From: Chondrus crispus
Taxonomy: Eukaryota; Rhodophyta; Florideophyceae; Gigartinales; Gigartinaceae
Reading direction: 5' to 3'
Assembly: GCF_000350225.1 (NCBI RefSeq)
Contig: NW_005179090.1
Span: 507,795 to 571,794 of the forward strand
Length of the DNA: 64,000 nt
The translations under genes were made by a program, and so were the position numbers. The notes beneath the pieces are model-generated. The model did no database searches. It was not told where the DNA came from and saw only the letters and a list, made by a program, of their open reading frames with translations. This document shows, piece after piece, positions 62,929 through 64,000 of this stretch. Each line of letters opens with the position of its first letter. The stretch's first letter is position 1.

Positions 62929-63927
62929 ATGAGGAGAGGGAAACGAGTGTCTTTTGCAGAGGATGCTGGGAGGGAGGGTGGTCGAGATTGCAGTGGGGTA
63001 ACGGACCACGGAGAGGGAAATAGTCCAATTGCTGATCCACATATTAACCCGGACATGTATGCAAGTTACATATCTTATTTATCCAATTTAGATGTGGACG
63101 GGCTACTGGGGATGACGGCTGAAGACGACTCCGATGAATGCGGCGAGGTCTATGTCAGTGGTGAAGGTGGTGGTGAGGGAGGCGATGGTGACGGGGGTGA
63201 TGATGGCGGGGATGATGATGATGATGGTGGTGATGATGATGATGGTGGTGATGATGGTGATGGTGATGGTGATGGTGATGGTGATGCGAATGGCGATGGC
63301 AATGGAAATTGCAGTGGCAATGGCAATGCGAATGGCAATGGCAATGGAAATGGCAATGGCAATGGCAATGGCAATGGAAATGGAAATGGAAATGGCAATG
63401 GAAATGGCAATACGAATGGCAATACGAATGGCAATACGAATGGTATTGACAATGGTGATGGGAGTGGCGGTGGCGGTTGTGGTGGTGGTGGCGGTGGTGA
63501 AGATAATAATAATTTGGCTTTGGTCCAAGAAGGCATTGATGAATTTTGTGATGGCGTGCCCAATGTTGTTCATGAAGCGGTGTCTGGTAGAAAGCCGCCG
63601 CTTCCATGGAGTGGGAAAGGGAAAGGGAAAGGGAAAGGGAAAGGGAAAGGGAATGTGAATTATACGAAGACTGAGACTGGGGGTGGGCTTCGCGGCATAT
63701 GCAAGGCCTGCGTCAGAGGTGCGCAGACGAAAGGCACTGAGAAGCAGCGAAAGATATCTGAGGAGATAGTAATGACTACCTTTCGTGCGAAAAAGGCCCT
63801 GCATTCAAAGAGAAACGGAAAATGCATATCTGTTGCCGCAGTACAAGTCGAGCCTAGCATTTTAGAAGACTGGTTACGAGTTCACCCTCCCCTCCCTCCC
63901 CTCACTCCCCAATTAAAGAGACTTTGA
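62929..63927 (+). CDS. Hypothetical protein with Asp/Gly and Asn/Gly runs
   Basis: About 332 residues from ATG 62929 (MRRGKRVSFAEDAGREGG), the first ATG in the frame. Order: ordinary N-terminus (about 70 residues, SYISYLSNLDVDGLLGM), a long acidic Gly/Asp block (GGTGATGAT repeats), an Asn-Gly block (AATGGC repeats), a Gly block, a mixed segment (EGIDEFCDGVPNVVHEAVSG), six Gly-Lys repeats and a basic C-terminus with CKACVRG and NGKCISVAAV. The runs are trinucleotide/hexanucleotide expansions in frame 1, yet the frame stays open across the whole and through the non-repetitive flanks. I recognise no family. It could be a nuclear or secreted disordered protein, or a decayed gene with an open repeat. 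Confidence 0.5.
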   Translation: MRRGKRVSFAEDAGREGGRDCSGVTDHGEGNSPIADPHINPDMYASYISYLSNLDVDGLLGMTAEDDSDECGEVYVSGEGGGEGGDGDGGDDGGDDDDDGGDDDDGGDDGDGDGDGDGDANGDGNGNCSGNGNANGNGNGNGNGNGNGNGNGNGNGNGNGNTNGNTNGNTNGIDNGDGSGGGGCGGGGGGEDNNNLALVQEGIDEFCDGVPNVVHEAVSGRKPPLPWSGKGKGKGKGKGKGNVNYTKTETGGGLRGICKACVRGAQTKGTEKQRKISEEIVMTTFRAKKALHSKRNGKCISVAAVQVEPSILEDWLRVHPPLPPLTPQLKRL

Positions 63928-64000
63928 GCAGGGCGTCTAAGTGAGCAATCAAGCAAAGTAAAGAAACTATGCAGAAGAAAAAGCGGTCAATGGTGCGAGC

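Noticed and set aside
63155..63607. His-rich minus frame opposite the Asp/Gly ORF
   Set aside because: A consequence of GGTGATGAT repeats read in reverse. The plus frame extends into unique sequence on both sides.

Overview
The window is a transposon-dense piece of a eukaryotic nuclear genome. No bacterial-type gene cluster is visible. Almost all recognisable coding sequence is gag-pol of LTR retrotransposons, nested in one another, with GT/AG-style signals, TATA boxes and AATAAA signals inside LTRs. A red macroalga (Chondrus-like florideophyte) would fit the mixture of chromoviruses, copia elements, compact single-exon host ORFs and a fungal-type RecQ transposon helicase, but this is a guess from style and not a proof.

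1-24084 (GC-rich): chromovirus A (+ strand, its 5' end lies left of the window) is split by two insertions. The first is chromovirus B (1133-15541, minus strand, 14.4 kb, flanked by the 5-bp duplication CGCGC). The second is a solo LTR of a third family, H (16232-17357, flanks GGTAC/GGTAT). A and B are the same superfamily: gag, a retropepsin-like domain with D-T-C or D-M-C where D-T-G is expected, RT, RNase H, integrase with GPY and chromodomain. Both carry, between pol and the 3' LTR, a 3.3-5.6 kb cassette that encodes protein on the opposite strand. The cassette is bracketed by a duplicated copy of the pol end plus polypurine tract. This is the most unusual structure in the window.

24085-32560 (AT-richer): mostly unassigned DNA with a pogo/CENP-B-like helix-turn-helix remnant, a foldback element, dispersed and tandem repeats, and one good small host-type gene (31092-30748, minus): a secreted 114-residue protein with two clip-domain-like cysteine motifs.

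32561-37612: copia element C, complete and young (351-bp LTRs differing at two positions, ACCTC target duplication, one open 1422-codon gag-pol, primer site matching the anticodon arm of initiator tRNA-Met as in Drosophila copia). Relics of the same family lie at 37741-37893 and 40115-40740.

42009-50080: decayed chromovirus D (minus) with its own antisense ORFs, decayed copia E (minus), and a truncated chromovirus G (LTR, primer site, gag start). 50641-51215 is a 26-bp minisatellite. 55265-51582 (minus) is a decayed gene joining a tyrosine-recombinase-like domain, a RecQ helicase and CCHC zinc knuckles. 55330-56222 is a copia tail (F). 56348-59403 is family H: LTR, triplicated primer-site motif and a frameshifted gag, cut off by a minisatellite. 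59404-62620 is tandem-repeat DNA with a 246-bp inverted-repeat element. 62929-63927 is an ORF with long Asp/Gly and Asn/Gly runs.

Together the window records successive insertions. A is older than B and the solo H LTR that interrupt it, and C is the most recent. The only candidates for ordinary host genes are 31092-30748 and 62929-63927.
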